Of a stretch of 31,873 nucleotides of DNA, positions 1 to 8,365 are shown piece by piece (the stretch's first letter is position 1; every line of letters begins with the position of its first letter). This DNA is from Bacteroidales bacterium (lineage in GTDB: Bacteria; Bacteroidota; Bacteroidia; Bacteroidales; WCHB1-69): NCBI GenBank assembly GCA_031272415.1, contig JAISTU010000153.1, positions 1 to 31,873 of the forward strand, given 5' to 3'. Both the position numbers and the translations under genes were made by a program. The notes below the pieces were generated by a model. The model made no database searches, was not told where the DNA came from, and worked only from the letters and a program-made list of their open reading frames with translations.

Positions 1-56
1 CGTTATTTTTTTGGCTACTAAGGGCGCTTTAATAAATAAGGGTTTTATAATTCGTG

Positions 57-229
57 AAATCAAAAAAATCATTCCAAATCACAGTTCAGACAAGGGGAAG
101 GTAGAGACGTTGCATGCCACGTCTTTACAATCATAAAAGAATCTTGCTAATCATATAAATCATTCAAAATCACAGTTCAGACAATGCAAAAAAATAATTC
201 TCCGTTCTCCATTCTCAATTAAAAAAAAG
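57..229. repeat. Modular intergenic repeats upstream of ftsX
   Basis: The 295-bp gap before ftsX is mostly repeat modules also found elsewhere in the window. A 'cacagttcagacaa' block lies at 57-97 and again at 148-184, each preceded by 'aatcat'-like text. Between them, 101-128 is an imperfect palindrome built on GTAGAGACG and its complement. A 'tctccgttctccattctcaatt' type run follows at about 197-220, and then the promoter. Bases 1-56 may be the tail of an upstream gene, but no frame can be assigned with confidence. Confidence 0.75.
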
Positions 230-230
230 T

Positions 231-266
231 TTTTTAATTTTTAATTGATAAAAAAGTGTATCTTTG
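231..266 (+). promoter_or_regulatory. Promoter of ftsX operon
   Basis: The Bacteroidota -7 element TATCTTTG is at 259-266. The A/T block TTTTTAATTTTTAATTG ends with TTG at 245-247, exactly 11 nt before the TA of the -7 box. The same block and spacing recur at other promoters in this window. The predicted transcript start near 273 leaves a short leader before the ATG at 296. Confidence 0.75.
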
Positions 267-295
267 TATTTTAGTGATTATTTAATTTTTTGCAG

Positions 296-1174
296 ATGAC
301 AGAAAAAGACAAAACGACCACTCATAGATTGGCAACAACTACTGTTTCGACCGTCATAAGCATTACATTAGTGCTTTACGTTATTGGTTTTTTGGGAATA
401 GTGTTGATAAATGCCCGCCAAATTTCGACTAATGTGCGGGAAAATTTTGGTTTTGAGGTGATGCTTGCCTCCGATATAAGTGAAGGTGAAATCAGCGAAA
501 TAAAAAACATTCTTTCTGCGCAGCCGTATGTTAAATCGTTGCGGTTTGTGTCTCAACAGGAGGCGACTGCGGAAACGGTGGCTTTGCTTGGACATGATTT
601 TACCGAAATTGTTGGCAATATTATTCCGTCTTCTTTTCAACTCAAAATTTACAGTAAATATACCCATTTAGATAGCCTGCAAGAGATTGAAAAACAATTA
701 CATCTGATGGATAAAGTAACAGATGTTAATTATCAACGCAATTATATTTCGCAAATTAACGAAAATCTTTACAAAATCAGCATTATTTTGTTAGGTATTT
801 GCGCCTTGTTTTTAATTATCTCTATTGCATTGATTAGCAATACAATACGATTGAGTATTTATGCCAAACGGTTTATCATTCGCAGTATGCTTTTGGTGGG
901 TGCCAAACAGAGAACAATTTACGCACCTTTTATTGCCCGCAGCATTATTCAGGGGATATTAGGGGCTTGTTTTGCGTGCATATTATTAGGATTGACCCTT
1001 TATGGCGTTTATATGCAGCCTCTATTTGCTGAACTGGTTGATTTTTCTATTCCATTTTGGTACATTATGCTTTTGGGCGGTATATTTGGATTGGGATTTT
1101 TAATTAGTTGGTTATCAGCGTCTTTCGCAGTAAGAAAATATATAAAAATTAAAATAGATAAATTGTATTCTTAA
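296..1174 (+). CDS. ftsX: Cell division protein FtsX
   Basis: FtsX is the integral-membrane partner of the ATPase FtsE. In the FtsEX complex it sits at the division septum and activates peptidoglycan hydrolases. The protein (292 aa from this ATG) has the family plan: a short cytoplasmic N-terminus, a first membrane segment at about residues 20-40, a periplasmic domain of about 110 residues, then three more membrane segments. The C-terminal part has the FtsX-type sequence around 'SMLLVGAKQRTIYAPFI', where the cytoplasmic loop lies. The frame extends two codons upstream to a TTG at 290, but ATG 296 is preferred. FtsE is not in this window. Downstream DUF3098 and uppP genes on the same strand match a gene order common in Bacteroidota. 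Confidence 0.93.
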   Translation: MTEKDKTTTHRLATTTVSTVISITLVLYVIGFLGIVLINARQISTNVRENFGFEVMLASDISEGEISEIKNILSAQPYVKSLRFVSQQEATAETVALLGHDFTEIVGNIIPSSFQLKIYSKYTHLDSLQEIEKQLHLMDKVTDVNYQRNYISQINENLYKISIILLGICALFLIISIALISNTIRLSIYAKRFIIRSMLLVGAKQRTIYAPFIARSIIQGILGACFACILLGLTLYGVYMQPLFAELVDFSIPFWYIMLLGGIFGLGFLISWLSASFAVRKYIKIKIDKLYS

Positions 1175-1211
1175 AAATAAATAATATAAAATAAAAAAAA
1201 TAATATAAAAA

Positions 1212-1529
1212 ATGGCAAAACCAGTAAAGAAAAAAGTAGGAACAAAAGCAGGAGCGGGGAAACAATCCGTTAGTTGGGCACCGGGAATGCCTTTTGCAAA
1301 AATAAATTATATATTGCTTGTAGTGGGCATTGTGGTGATGGCGATAGGATTTATTTTGCTCTCCGGCGGAGGCTCGGACGACCCTGCTGTTTTTGATGAA
1401 AGTATTTTCAACACAAGACGTTTAATCGTTGCACCTATTGTATTGGTATTGGGAATTTTGGTAGAATTTGCGGCTATATTTTTCAAATTCAAACCCCAAT
1501 CAAGCGAAGGTGTGGCACAAGAAAAATAG
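1212..1529 (+). CDS. DUF3098 family membrane protein
   Basis: A small protein of 105 aa with a lysine-rich N-terminus (about 20 residues), a membrane segment near residues 32-52, a short loop containing 'GGGSDDPAVFDESIFNTRR', and a second membrane segment near 70-92. This matches the DUF3098 family, found in Bacteroidota next to ftsX and uppP. No biochemical function is known. It lies 37 bp after ftsX, and its stop is 3 bp before the uppP start, so it is almost certainly co-transcribed with both. An envelope or division-linked role is an inference from context only. Confidence 0.88.
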   Translation: MAKPVKKKVGTKAGAGKQSVSWAPGMPFAKINYILLVVGIVVMAIGFILLSGGGSDDPAVFDESIFNTRRLIVAPIVLVLGILVEFAAIFFKFKPQSSEGVAQEK

Positions 1530-1532
1530 TAA

Positions 1533-2327
1533 ATGTCTGTAATTGAGGCGATTATACTCGGAATCATACAAGGATTGACCGAGTTTTTACCTGTTAGCAG
1601 TAGCGGACATTTGGCTATCGCTAATGATTTGTTAGGCATGAAAAGTGGCGAGGATAATCTGTTGATGACCGTTGTATTGCATGCGGCGACCGCTTTGAGT
1701 ACCATTTGTGTACTCAGAAAACAGATTTGGAATTTGCTCAAAGGTTTATTCGCTTTTCAATGGAACGAAGAAACGCAATATATAGTCAAACTTTGCATAT
1801 CTATGTTGCCTGTGATGGTGATTGGATTGTTTTTTAAAAGTTATGTTGAAGAAGTTTTTGGTTCCGGGCTGTTGATAGTTGGCATTTGTTTATTATTAAC
1901 GGCAATATTGTTATTTTTTGCACACCGAGCGAAGGTACGTCAGCAGCAAAACATTACATACAAAGACGCATTTGTGATTGGATTGGCACAAATGGCGGCA
2001 GTTTTACCCGGATTATCCCGTTCGGGGGCAACAATTGCGACAGGACTTTTATTGGGGAAAAATAAGGCTTCTGTTGCACATTTTTCTTTTTTAATGGTGC
2101 TTGTGCCTATTTTGGGAGAGGCTTTTTTGGACAGCATAAAAATAGTATCCCAGCCGGTGTCAAGCATTCCTTTAATTTCTATGTTGGCAGGTTTCTGCAC
2201 AGCATTTTTGACCGGATTTTTAGCATGTAAATGGATGCTCGCTTTGGTAGCGAAGGGCAAATTGCTCGGATTTTCCATTTATTGCGCCCTCTTGGCTGTT
2301 ATTGTCCTTATTTTTTGCTTAATTTAG
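1533..2327 (+). CDS. uppP: Undecaprenyl-diphosphatase UppP (BacA)
   Basis: UppP is an integral-membrane phosphatase that converts undecaprenyl diphosphate to the monophosphate, recycling the lipid carrier of peptidoglycan and other envelope glycans. High-level expression gives bacitracin resistance in known members. The 264-aa protein has both family signatures: 'GLTEFLPVSSSGHLAI' near the N-terminus, containing the catalytic Glu and the SSSGH motif, and 'PGLSRSGATI' in the second half, containing the key Arg. Multiple hydrophobic segments span the length, which is normal for the family. The gene follows DUF3098 by 3 bp and precedes the next gene by 1 bp, so it sits inside an operon. Confidence 0.96.
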   Translation: MSVIEAIILGIIQGLTEFLPVSSSGHLAIANDLLGMKSGEDNLLMTVVLHAATALSTICVLRKQIWNLLKGLFAFQWNEETQYIVKLCISMLPVMVIGLFFKSYVEEVFGSGLLIVGICLLLTAILLFFAHRAKVRQQQNITYKDAFVIGLAQMAAVLPGLSRSGATIATGLLLGKNKASVAHFSFLMVLVPILGEAFLDSIKIVSQPVSSIPLISMLAGFCTAFLTGFLACKWMLALVAKGKLLGFSIYCALLAVIVLIFCLI

Positions 2328-2328
2328 C

Positions 2329-4365
2329 ATGAATTTGAAAATATTTTTGGCATCAATTGCCCTGTTAGTTTGTATTCCCAATTTGTCTGCTCAAAAAGTG
2401 GAAGTGCTTTGTAATCAAGTAGATACGGCGGGAAATATCACCATTTCGTGGCAATCTTCGGGCTTACCTGCCAATTATATATATGAGGTTTATGGCTCCA
2501 CCACAAAAATTAGTACTTATGCTTTGCTGGCAACTATAACAAGTTTATCTACAACAACTTACACGCACATCGGTGCCAATGGAAAGGCATATCAATGGTT
2601 TTATGTTATCAAAGCCGTGCCACAACCACCGGCAACAGGAACTGCTTATTATTCAGACACTTTGGGCAGTATTTTATTACTCATGCAAAACCCGGGAACA
2701 GGCATTATTAGATTGTTTTGGACACAACCTTCTACACCGCCTTTAAATACACAAGATATTGATTTTCAATTAAATAGAAATAGATTTGGGAATTGGGAAC
2801 TTTGGAGTACACAATCCGATTTGACCTTTTTTGACACCATTCGTGTGTGTGGTGAAATGATTGATTATCAAGTAGTTTTACCTGACAATAGAGGTTGTAA
2901 TAATTTATCTTCCATACAAACCGATTGGCTGCAAGATTCTCGTGCCCCTGACATTCCACAATTGGACACCGTAAGCATCAATCCGCTGACAGGAGAGACG
3001 GAATTGGGCTGGAATCGTAGCCACGACACGGACGTTTTTGGATACATTGTATATATTTTTCGCTCCAATACGTGGATGGGTGTTGATACAATTTTTGGTG
3101 CCGATTCAACTTTTTTTATTGATACCACCACCGCTGCAACCGCAGGGATACAACAATACCGCATTGCAGCCATTGATACTTGTCGCAATGCAAGTCCGAT
3201 GGGAGATGTTCACAATACGCTTTTGCCTACAAGTTCTATCAATAAGTGCGACAGCATGGTTACGCTTTCGTGGAATGCCTATCGTTCTATGCCTGACAGT
3301 ATTACGGGCTACAAAATTTGGGCAAGTGAAAATGGCGGTGCATATACACTTATTGGCACCACGCCACCTAATGGTCTTAGTTTCACACATCACGGCGCAA
3401 ATACGTCTTCCAATTACAGATATTATATTCAGGCATATAACACAACTAACGGATTTACAAGTTCTTCCGCCGTCATTGATGTTGTTTTTAACCGACTTGT
3501 CAGCACAGGTGATTTATGGTTGAGATATGTAAGTGTGGTCAATAATGCAGATATTGAAGTAGCAGCATTTGTGTCGGATACTATTGTGTATCAGAACATT
3601 GCTTTATTTAAAAGTGCAGATAGTGTCAATTTTCAAAAAATAGCACAACAGAGCAAAATAAGCGGTCAAGAAAATTATTATTTTATTGATAATCAAGTAG
3701 ATGTGCAAAAAACATCTTATTATTATTATTTAGTATTAACGGACGAATGTGATTTGGAATTTGCGGTTTCGGATACGGCATTTAATATTGTATTGCAAGC
3801 CTTACCGTCTGCAACGGATTTATCTAATTTTCAATGGATTGCGTACACAGGATTTAAAAACAGAATTGATGGTTACACGATTTTCAGGCACACACAAACG
3901 CAAACCAATTGGCAAGGAATAGATTTTATTTCGCCTACATCACTCAATTATTCCGATAATGTATGGAGTTTTGCGTCTCAGGGGGGGCGATTTTTTTATC
4001 AGGTTGCGGCTTGTGAAGATGGTAGCAATCCATTGGGCTTTCAAGATTCAAGTTTTTCCAATACAATTGAATTTGTTAAAGAGCCTAATATATTCATTCC
4101 TAACACTTTCCGACCGGGGAGCGATATTCCTGAGAACAGAATTTTTAAGCCCATTTTGTCTTACGTTGATGCGTATGAGTACGAATTTACGGTCTATGAC
4201 AGGTGGGGAAATGTGGTTTTTCACACCGAAGATATTTTACAAGGCTGGGACGGCACCGCCAACGGAAAATCCGTCAGTACAGGCGTTTATACATACATTG
4301 TTGTCTATCGCCTCAATTCCACTACTCGCCAACGAAAAACAGGAAAAGTGGCACTGGTGTTTTAA
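2329..4365 (+). CDS. T9SS type B sorting domain protein with FnIII-like repeats
   Basis: A 678-aa exported protein. A signal peptide covers about the first 21 residues, ending at LSA before QKV. The middle consists of several fibronectin type III-like beta-sandwich units, with recurring 'W' and 'Y..Y.I' patterns such as 'YRYYIQAYN' and 'QQYRIAAID'. The last ~90 residues ('IFIPNTFRPGSD', 'VYDRWGNVVFHTED', 'GWDGTANGKSVSTGVYTYIVVY') match the gliding-motility-associated C-terminal domain (CHU_C, type B sorting signal) used by the type IX secretion system. The protein is therefore predicted to cross the outer membrane and be surface-bound or released. Its ligand or substrate is unknown. The ATG is 1 bp past the uppP stop, which suggests translational coupling. 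Confidence 0.9.
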   Translation: MNLKIFLASIALLVCIPNLSAQKVEVLCNQVDTAGNITISWQSSGLPANYIYEVYGSTTKISTYALLATITSLSTTTYTHIGANGKAYQWFYVIKAVPQPPATGTAYYSDTLGSILLLMQNPGTGIIRLFWTQPSTPPLNTQDIDFQLNRNRFGNWELWSTQSDLTFFDTIRVCGEMIDYQVVLPDNRGCNNLSSIQTDWLQDSRAPDIPQLDTVSINPLTGETELGWNRSHDTDVFGYIVYIFRSNTWMGVDTIFGADSTFFIDTTTAATAGIQQYRIAAIDTCRNASPMGDVHNTLLPTSSINKCDSMVTLSWNAYRSMPDSITGYKIWASENGGAYTLIGTTPPNGLSFTHHGANTSSNYRYYIQAYNTTNGFTSSSAVIDVVFNRLVSTGDLWLRYVSVVNNADIEVAAFVSDTIVYQNIALFKSADSVNFQKIAQQSKISGQENYYFIDNQVDVQKTSYYYYLVLTDECDLEFAVSDTAFNIVLQALPSATDLSNFQWIAYTGFKNRIDGYTIFRHTQTQTNWQGIDFISPTSLNYSDNVWSFASQGGRFFYQVAACEDGSNPLGFQDSSFSNTIEFVKEPNIFIPNTFRPGSDIPENRIFKPILSYVDAYEYEFTVYDRWGNVVFHTEDILQGWDGTANGKSVSTGVYTYIVVYRLNSTTRQRKTGKVALVF

Positions 4366-4424
4366 GAGTGTAGAGTGTAGAGTGTAGATTTTTTTACATT
4401 TTGAGATAAAAACGTTCTAAAATT
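4366..4424. repeat. 9-bp tandem repeat plus 'ttctaaaatt' module
   Basis: Just after the stop codon, 4366-4389 holds nearly three copies of GAGTGTAGA. A block 'acattttgagataaaaacg' + 'ttctaaaatt' follows at 4396-4424. Both modules recur in other gaps of the window. This gap lies between convergent genes and shows no clear terminator hairpin. Confidence 0.75.
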
Positions 4425-4448
4425 AGAGAAAAAAACAACTTTCAACGC

Positions 4449-5543
4449 TCAACTTTCAACTGTTATCTCAATTATTTTATGTTCTACATTTTGGTTTTTG
4501 AAGAGTTTTTTTATTCTTTCGGCGTGAGTGTCGGTGATAAAAACTTGTCCAAATTGGTTGCTTGATACCAAAGTGATAAGTTCTTTGATGCGAGAAGCGT
4601 CCAATTTGTCAAATAAATCATCTAATAAAAGCAGAGGATTGAGTTTATTTTGTTTCTTAATATATTCAAATTGAGAGAGTTTGAGTGCAATAAGGAATGT
4701 TTTTTGTTGTCCTTGTGAGCAATATGTTTTTACCGGGAAGGAGTTCATGGTGAGCAAAAAATCATCTTTATGAATGCCGACAGTGGAATGTTGAGCAGCA
4801 CAATCGGCTTGCCACGCTTGCGAAAGTAATGTGTCAAAATCGTTCTCCAAAAGTTGAGATTTATAGCATATATTTACCGTTTCATTGGGCGATAAAGCAT
4901 TGAAAATCTGTGCAAAAACGTCTATAAATTGAGATAAAAAACTTTTCCGAGTTTGATGTATTTTTTCACCGCAGATAAGCATTTTTTCGTTCCAAACGGT
5001 AACATCTTGCATGCTGAATTGATTATTTTCTGCCATTGATTTGAGCAAAGCATTGCGGTGAAGTAACACTTTGTTGTAATAAATGAGCGTATTGAGATAG
5101 TCTTTATTTGCCTGTGAAATTACGCTGTCAAAATATTTTCTGCGTATTTCAGAGCCTCCGTTGATATAGTCGGTGTCGTAAGGCGAAATCATTACAGAGG
5201 GCAACAAACCGATGTGGTCTGCCATGCGTTCATATTCTTTTTGATTGATTTTGAATATTTTACGTTTATCTTTTTGTTGAATACAACTCACTTTATTTAC
5301 CCCAATGGTAGGGTTTAAAACAAAATCTCCATGAATGGCAAAAAAATCTTCATTGTGCCGAATGCAAAGCCTATCGCCGTGTGTTAAATAACTCTTTGTC
5401 ATTGATAGATAATGAATTGCGTCCAAAAGATTGCTCTTTCCCATGCCGTTAGCACCAATAATGCAATTGATACGACGGCAAAAATCAAAATTCCTATCAA
5501 TATGATTTTTAAAATTAACTAAATGAACATTTTGTAGATACAT
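4449..5543 (-). CDS. recF: DNA replication and repair protein RecF
   Basis: RecF is an SMC-like ATPase that works with RecO and RecR to load RecA at gapped DNA. The 364-aa protein begins with 'MYLQNVHLVNFKNH', the usual RecF start. It has Walker A 'GANGMGKS' at residues 30-37, an ABC-type signature around 'YCSQGQQKTFLIALKL', and Walker B 'LLLLDDLFDKLD'. Length is normal for the family. It is the last gene of a minus-strand run (tgt, unknown, apbE, recF), and its start is 2 bp from the apbE stop. It is not next to dnaA/dnaN or a DUF721 gene, the neighbours often seen elsewhere. Confidence 0.95.
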   Translation of the reverse strand: MYLQNVHLVNFKNHIDRNFDFCRRINCIIGANGMGKSNLLDAIHYLSMTKSYLTHGDRLCIRHNEDFFAIHGDFVLNPTIGVNKVSCIQQKDKRKIFKINQKEYERMADHIGLLPSVMISPYDTDYINGGSEIRRKYFDSVISQANKDYLNTLIYYNKVLLHRNALLKSMAENNQFSMQDVTVWNEKMLICGEKIHQTRKSFLSQFIDVFAQIFNALSPNETVNICYKSQLLENDFDTLLSQAWQADCAAQHSTVGIHKDDFLLTMNSFPVKTYCSQGQQKTFLIALKLSQFEYIKKQNKLNPLLLLDDLFDKLDASRIKELITLVSSNQFGQVFITDTHAERIKKLFKNQNVEHKIIEITVES

Positions 5544-5545
5544 AT

Positions 5546-6538
5546 TTAAAGTAATTCTTTAAATCCTTTTGTTAGAAATGTTTTTAGCGTATCGTTCTCA
5601 ATATAAATCAAATACGCATCTAATTGGGGATGTTGTTCCAAAAATTGTTTACTTTTTTGAACACCCATCACCATGCAAGCGGTAGCATAAGCATCGGCAA
5701 GGGCGGCTTTGGGGCATTTGATGGTCGCACTTAATAATTGATTTTGAGCAGGTTGTCCTGTTTTTGGAGAAATTGTATGCCCAAAACGTTTGCCATCTTT
5801 TTCAAAATATTTTCTGTAATTGCCGGAAGTAACTAATGCGCTGTTAATGAGAGGAATAGCCACCGCCATTTGTCGCTCTGAATATTGATTTTCTGACGGC
5901 TGCTCAATACCAACTTTCCAATTTCCGTCCGTTTTTTGACCTTTTGCAATAATTTCTCCCCCCACATCTATCAGATAATCAAGGATTTGTAAACTGTCAA
6001 AATATGCTGCAATTTTATCCACCACATACCCCTGCGCTATGGCATTAAAATCTAACATTAAACAATCTATATCCTTGATTACCTGCATATTAACAATTTT
6101 TACTTTTTGATAGCCTATACATTGTTTTATACTATCTAATTCAAAATCAGTCAATTGTATTCTCTTTTCTGCCGCAAAACCATACGCACGGCTCAACTGA
6201 CCAACTGTTACATCAAAATCGCCGTCCGTTTGCCGACTGACTTCCATTGCTAAATCAAACATTGCCTTAAAGTCCTTATTTACAATGACATCCTTCTCAT
6301 TTTTGTTAATTTTGCAAATCAAAGAAGTAGGGACAAAAAGCGATGCCGTTTTATCAAATTCATCCAAAAGACTATCTATATTGTCTTGTAAATCACGATT
6401 TTGCATATCATAATAATGAATATTATAATACGTACCTTGTGCAAAACCCTCCAAATGAAATTTTGCAGGCGTGTGTTGGCAACTTAGCAACAAAACAGCC
6501 AATATACAGCAGGTCGCCCTTGTAAAATATTTGTGCAT
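5546..6538 (-). CDS. apbE: FAD:protein FMN transferase, ApbE family lipoprotein
   Basis: ApbE enzymes transfer FMN from FAD to Thr/Ser of target proteins such as Na+-NQR and RNF subunits on the periplasmic side. From the ATG at 6538 the protein is 330 aa and begins with a lipoprotein signal ending in a lipobox LLSC. Family motifs in order: 'FAQGTYYNI', 'DVTVGQLSRAYGF', 'LDFNAIAQGYVVDKI', 'DVGGEIIAKG', 'TSGNYRKYF', 'HTISPKTGQPA', and the metal-binding 'ADAYATACMVMG'. The frame stays open upstream to an ATG at 6586. That start is unlikely, because a -7 promoter box (TATTTTTG on the minus strand, 6565-6572) lies inside the extension. No NQR or RNF genes are in the window, so its target is unknown. 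Confidence 0.93.
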   Translation of the reverse strand: MHKYFTRATCCILAVLLLSCQHTPAKFHLEGFAQGTYYNIHYYDMQNRDLQDNIDSLLDEFDKTASLFVPTSLICKINKNEKDVIVNKDFKAMFDLAMEVSRQTDGDFDVTVGQLSRAYGFAAEKRIQLTDFELDSIKQCIGYQKVKIVNMQVIKDIDCLMLDFNAIAQGYVVDKIAAYFDSLQILDYLIDVGGEIIAKGQKTDGNWKVGIEQPSENQYSERQMAVAIPLINSALVTSGNYRKYFEKDGKRFGHTISPKTGQPAQNQLLSATIKCPKAALADAYATACMVMGVQKSKQFLEQHPQLDAYLIYIENDTLKTFLTKGFKELL

Positions 6539-6564
6539 GCAATCTATATTTTTTATCATTTCTA

Positions 6565-6586
6565 CAAAAATACACTTTTTTTTCAT
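6565..6586 (-). promoter_or_regulatory. Candidate promoter of apbE-recF
   Basis: On the minus strand a TATTTTTG box (6572 to 6565) is preceded 11 nt upstream by ATG in the position where other promoters here have TTG. The predicted transcript starts near 6558, about 20 nt before the lipoprotein start codon at 6538. This gives apbE-recF a promoter separate from that of tgt. Confidence 0.55.
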
Positions 6587-6592
6587 AAAAAA

Positions 6593-7171
6593 CTAAAAAT
6601 GCGACACTTTTTTCCAACCTATATATGTTTTTTTTTGCAAATCTTTTTCATTTTCCACAGATTTTCCCAGACAATGCTCCAAATTGAGCAATGTACGCTT
6701 GTAAGAAACGCAAGTAGTCGTTATTTTTGTTTGCAAAATAGCCAATCTTCGCACTTGCCACGGCTTTAAATACGGCTTTTTATTTTGCCAAAATGACGGA
6801 TAAAATGCAAATTCAGTTGATTTACAAGCATTTAAAATCGGCTTTAACAATTCATAAAGTTGTATTTTTAATAAATCATAATCCGCAATGACCCGAAAAA
6901 TAAACGGAAATCGAAATTGAATAATATTTTTTCGCAAATAAATTTCTATTCCATTGATAGCAAAGACTATTTCATTATTTTTTGCATTTTGGGACACAAA
7001 ATTTATAAAATTATCAATTTTTTGAGACGGATTAAACAGAACAGCAGCATATTGTAAATAATTTTTGCTCTGAATTTCCAAATTCAAAGTGGCTAATTCA
7101 AAAATACAATGTTGCCAATTCTCAACTTTCAATTTATGGTCTGCAATGATATATAATAAGGGCTGGGGCAT
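6593..7171 (-). CDS. Hypothetical protein between tgt and apbE
   Basis: A 192-aa protein I do not recognise. It has no signal peptide or convincing membrane segment, is rich in Asn, Lys, Leu and Ile, and is basic at the C-terminus. The N-terminus 'MPQPLLYIIADHKLKVENW' and the alternating hydrophobic stretches suggest a soluble alpha/beta protein. The start ATG is 13 bp after the tgt stop on the same strand, so it is probably co-transcribed with tgt. Its 3' end abuts the apbE promoter. Codon use and composition resemble the neighbours. No function is proposed. Confidence 0.7.
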   Translation of the reverse strand: MPQPLLYIIADHKLKVENWQHCIFELATLNLEIQSKNYLQYAAVLFNPSQKIDNFINFVSQNAKNNEIVFAINGIEIYLRKNIIQFRFPFIFRVIADYDLLKIQLYELLKPILNACKSTEFAFYPSFWQNKKPYLKPWQVRRLAILQTKITTTCVSYKRTLLNLEHCLGKSVENEKDLQKKTYIGWKKVSHF

Positions 7172-7184
7172 GATTTTTATTTTA

Positions 7185-8315
7185 TTAAATTCTCACCGCA
7201 ATTTTTTTGACCATTTTATTTTTCCAAGTGGCAAAATCACCCATTAAAATATGCTCTCTTGCCTGTCGGACAAGCCAAAGATAAAAATGCAAATTATGCA
7301 AACTGCCAATCATGGACGCCAACATTTCACCATTGTTAAAAAGATGTCGCAAATAGGCTTTTGTATATACTTTGTCGGCATAAAGTTCGCTTTGTGGCTC
7401 CAAAGGGGAGTGGTCATTTTTCCATTTTTCATTACGTAAATTCATAATTCCGTTGCGGGTAAAAAGGGTGGCATTTCGACCGTTGCGGGTGGGCATAACG
7501 CAATCAAACATATCAACACCCAGCGCAATGCACTCCAAAATATTAGCCGGTGTCCCTACACCCATCAAATAGCGGGGTTTATCTTTGGGCAAAATGGAGC
7601 AACAAATATCTGTCATTTGATACATCAATTCTGTCGGCTCGCCCACCGAAACACCGCCGATAGCATTGCCGTCAAGGTCTAATTGTGCCACAAATTCTGC
7701 AGATTGTCGCCTCAAATGCGGATACACACTGCCTTGTACTATCGGAAATAATGATTGATAATGCCCATATTTTGGCTCTGTTTGTTGCCATTGTTGATAA
7801 CAGCGACACAACCAGCGATGTGTCCTTTGCATAGATTGCTGTGCATAATCTTCGCTTGCAGGATAGGGAGTACATTCATCAAAAGCCATCATGATGTCAG
7901 AGCCTATAATCCTTTGAGTATCAATGACATTTTCAGGTGTAAATTCATGTTTTGAGCCGTCAATATGAGAGGAAAATTGCGTACCATTTTCGGTAATTTT
8001 TCGGCGGTCATTTAATGAAAATACTTGAAAACCACCACTATCTGTCAAAATTGGCTTTTTCCAAGCGTTAAAATGATGTAACCCTCCCGCTTGTGCAATC
8101 ACATCCATGCCGGGACGCAAAAAAAGGTGATATGTATTGCCCAAAATAATCTGTGCTTTAATTTCCTCTTCCAACTCTCGCAAATGCACGCCTTTGACCG
8201 CCCCAACAGTGCCAACAGGCATAAAAATGGGGGTCTCTATTGTGCCGTGTGCCGTTTCTATAAAACCTGCTCTGGCATTAGATTGATTATCTGATTGAAT
8301 AACAGAAAATTGCAT
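7185..8315 (-). CDS. tgt: tRNA-guanine transglycosylase
   Basis: Tgt exchanges guanine-34 for preQ1 in tRNAs with GUN anticodons, the base-exchange step of queuosine synthesis. The 376-aa protein keeps the catalytic residues: D92 in 'DSGGFQVF' and the nucleophile D271 in 'GVDMFDCVMPTRNGRN', plus the substrate-pocket motif 'GGVSVGEP'. The usual zinc site (C-x-C-x2-C plus a later His) is altered: the three Cys positions are S309, L311 and D314, while H340 in 'LHNLHFY' remains. I recall that Bacteroidota relatives also lack these cysteines, so this may be lineage-typical rather than damage. A terminator-like hairpin sits directly before the start codon. Confidence 0.95.
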   Translation of the reverse strand: MQFSVIQSDNQSNARAGFIETAHGTIETPIFMPVGTVGAVKGVHLRELEEEIKAQIILGNTYHLFLRPGMDVIAQAGGLHHFNAWKKPILTDSGGFQVFSLNDRRKITENGTQFSSHIDGSKHEFTPENVIDTQRIIGSDIMMAFDECTPYPASEDYAQQSMQRTHRWLCRCYQQWQQTEPKYGHYQSLFPIVQGSVYPHLRRQSAEFVAQLDLDGNAIGGVSVGEPTELMYQMTDICCSILPKDKPRYLMGVGTPANILECIALGVDMFDCVMPTRNGRNATLFTRNGIMNLRNEKWKNDHSPLEPQSELYADKVYTKAYLRHLFNNGEMLASMIGSLHNLHFYLWLVRQAREHILMGDFATWKNKMVKKIAVRI

Positions 8316-8320
8316 AAAAC

Positions 8321-8365
8321 AAAAAAAGTAACCCGGTCCTATTATTTTACAAATAAAACCGGACT
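8321..8365 (-). terminator. Terminator-like hairpin between rocD and tgt
   Basis: On the minus strand, AGTCCGGT and TTATTT pair with AAATAA, ACCGG and ACT, with small bulges. Seven Ts follow at once (8327-8321). It lies 35 bp after the rocD stop and fits an intrinsic terminator for rocD. The T tract ends only 5 bp before the tgt ATG, so the structure would also shape the tgt leader if transcription reads through. Confidence 0.7.

Noticed and set aside
2..136. Open frame at the left edge that could be the tail of an upstream gene
   Set aside because: Most of it runs through repeat modules found in other gaps, and no family is recognisable.
3038..3523. A 161-codon frame inside the T9SS protein gene
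   Set aside because: It overlaps in another frame a gene with clear signal peptide, domains and sorting signal; it is a shadow.
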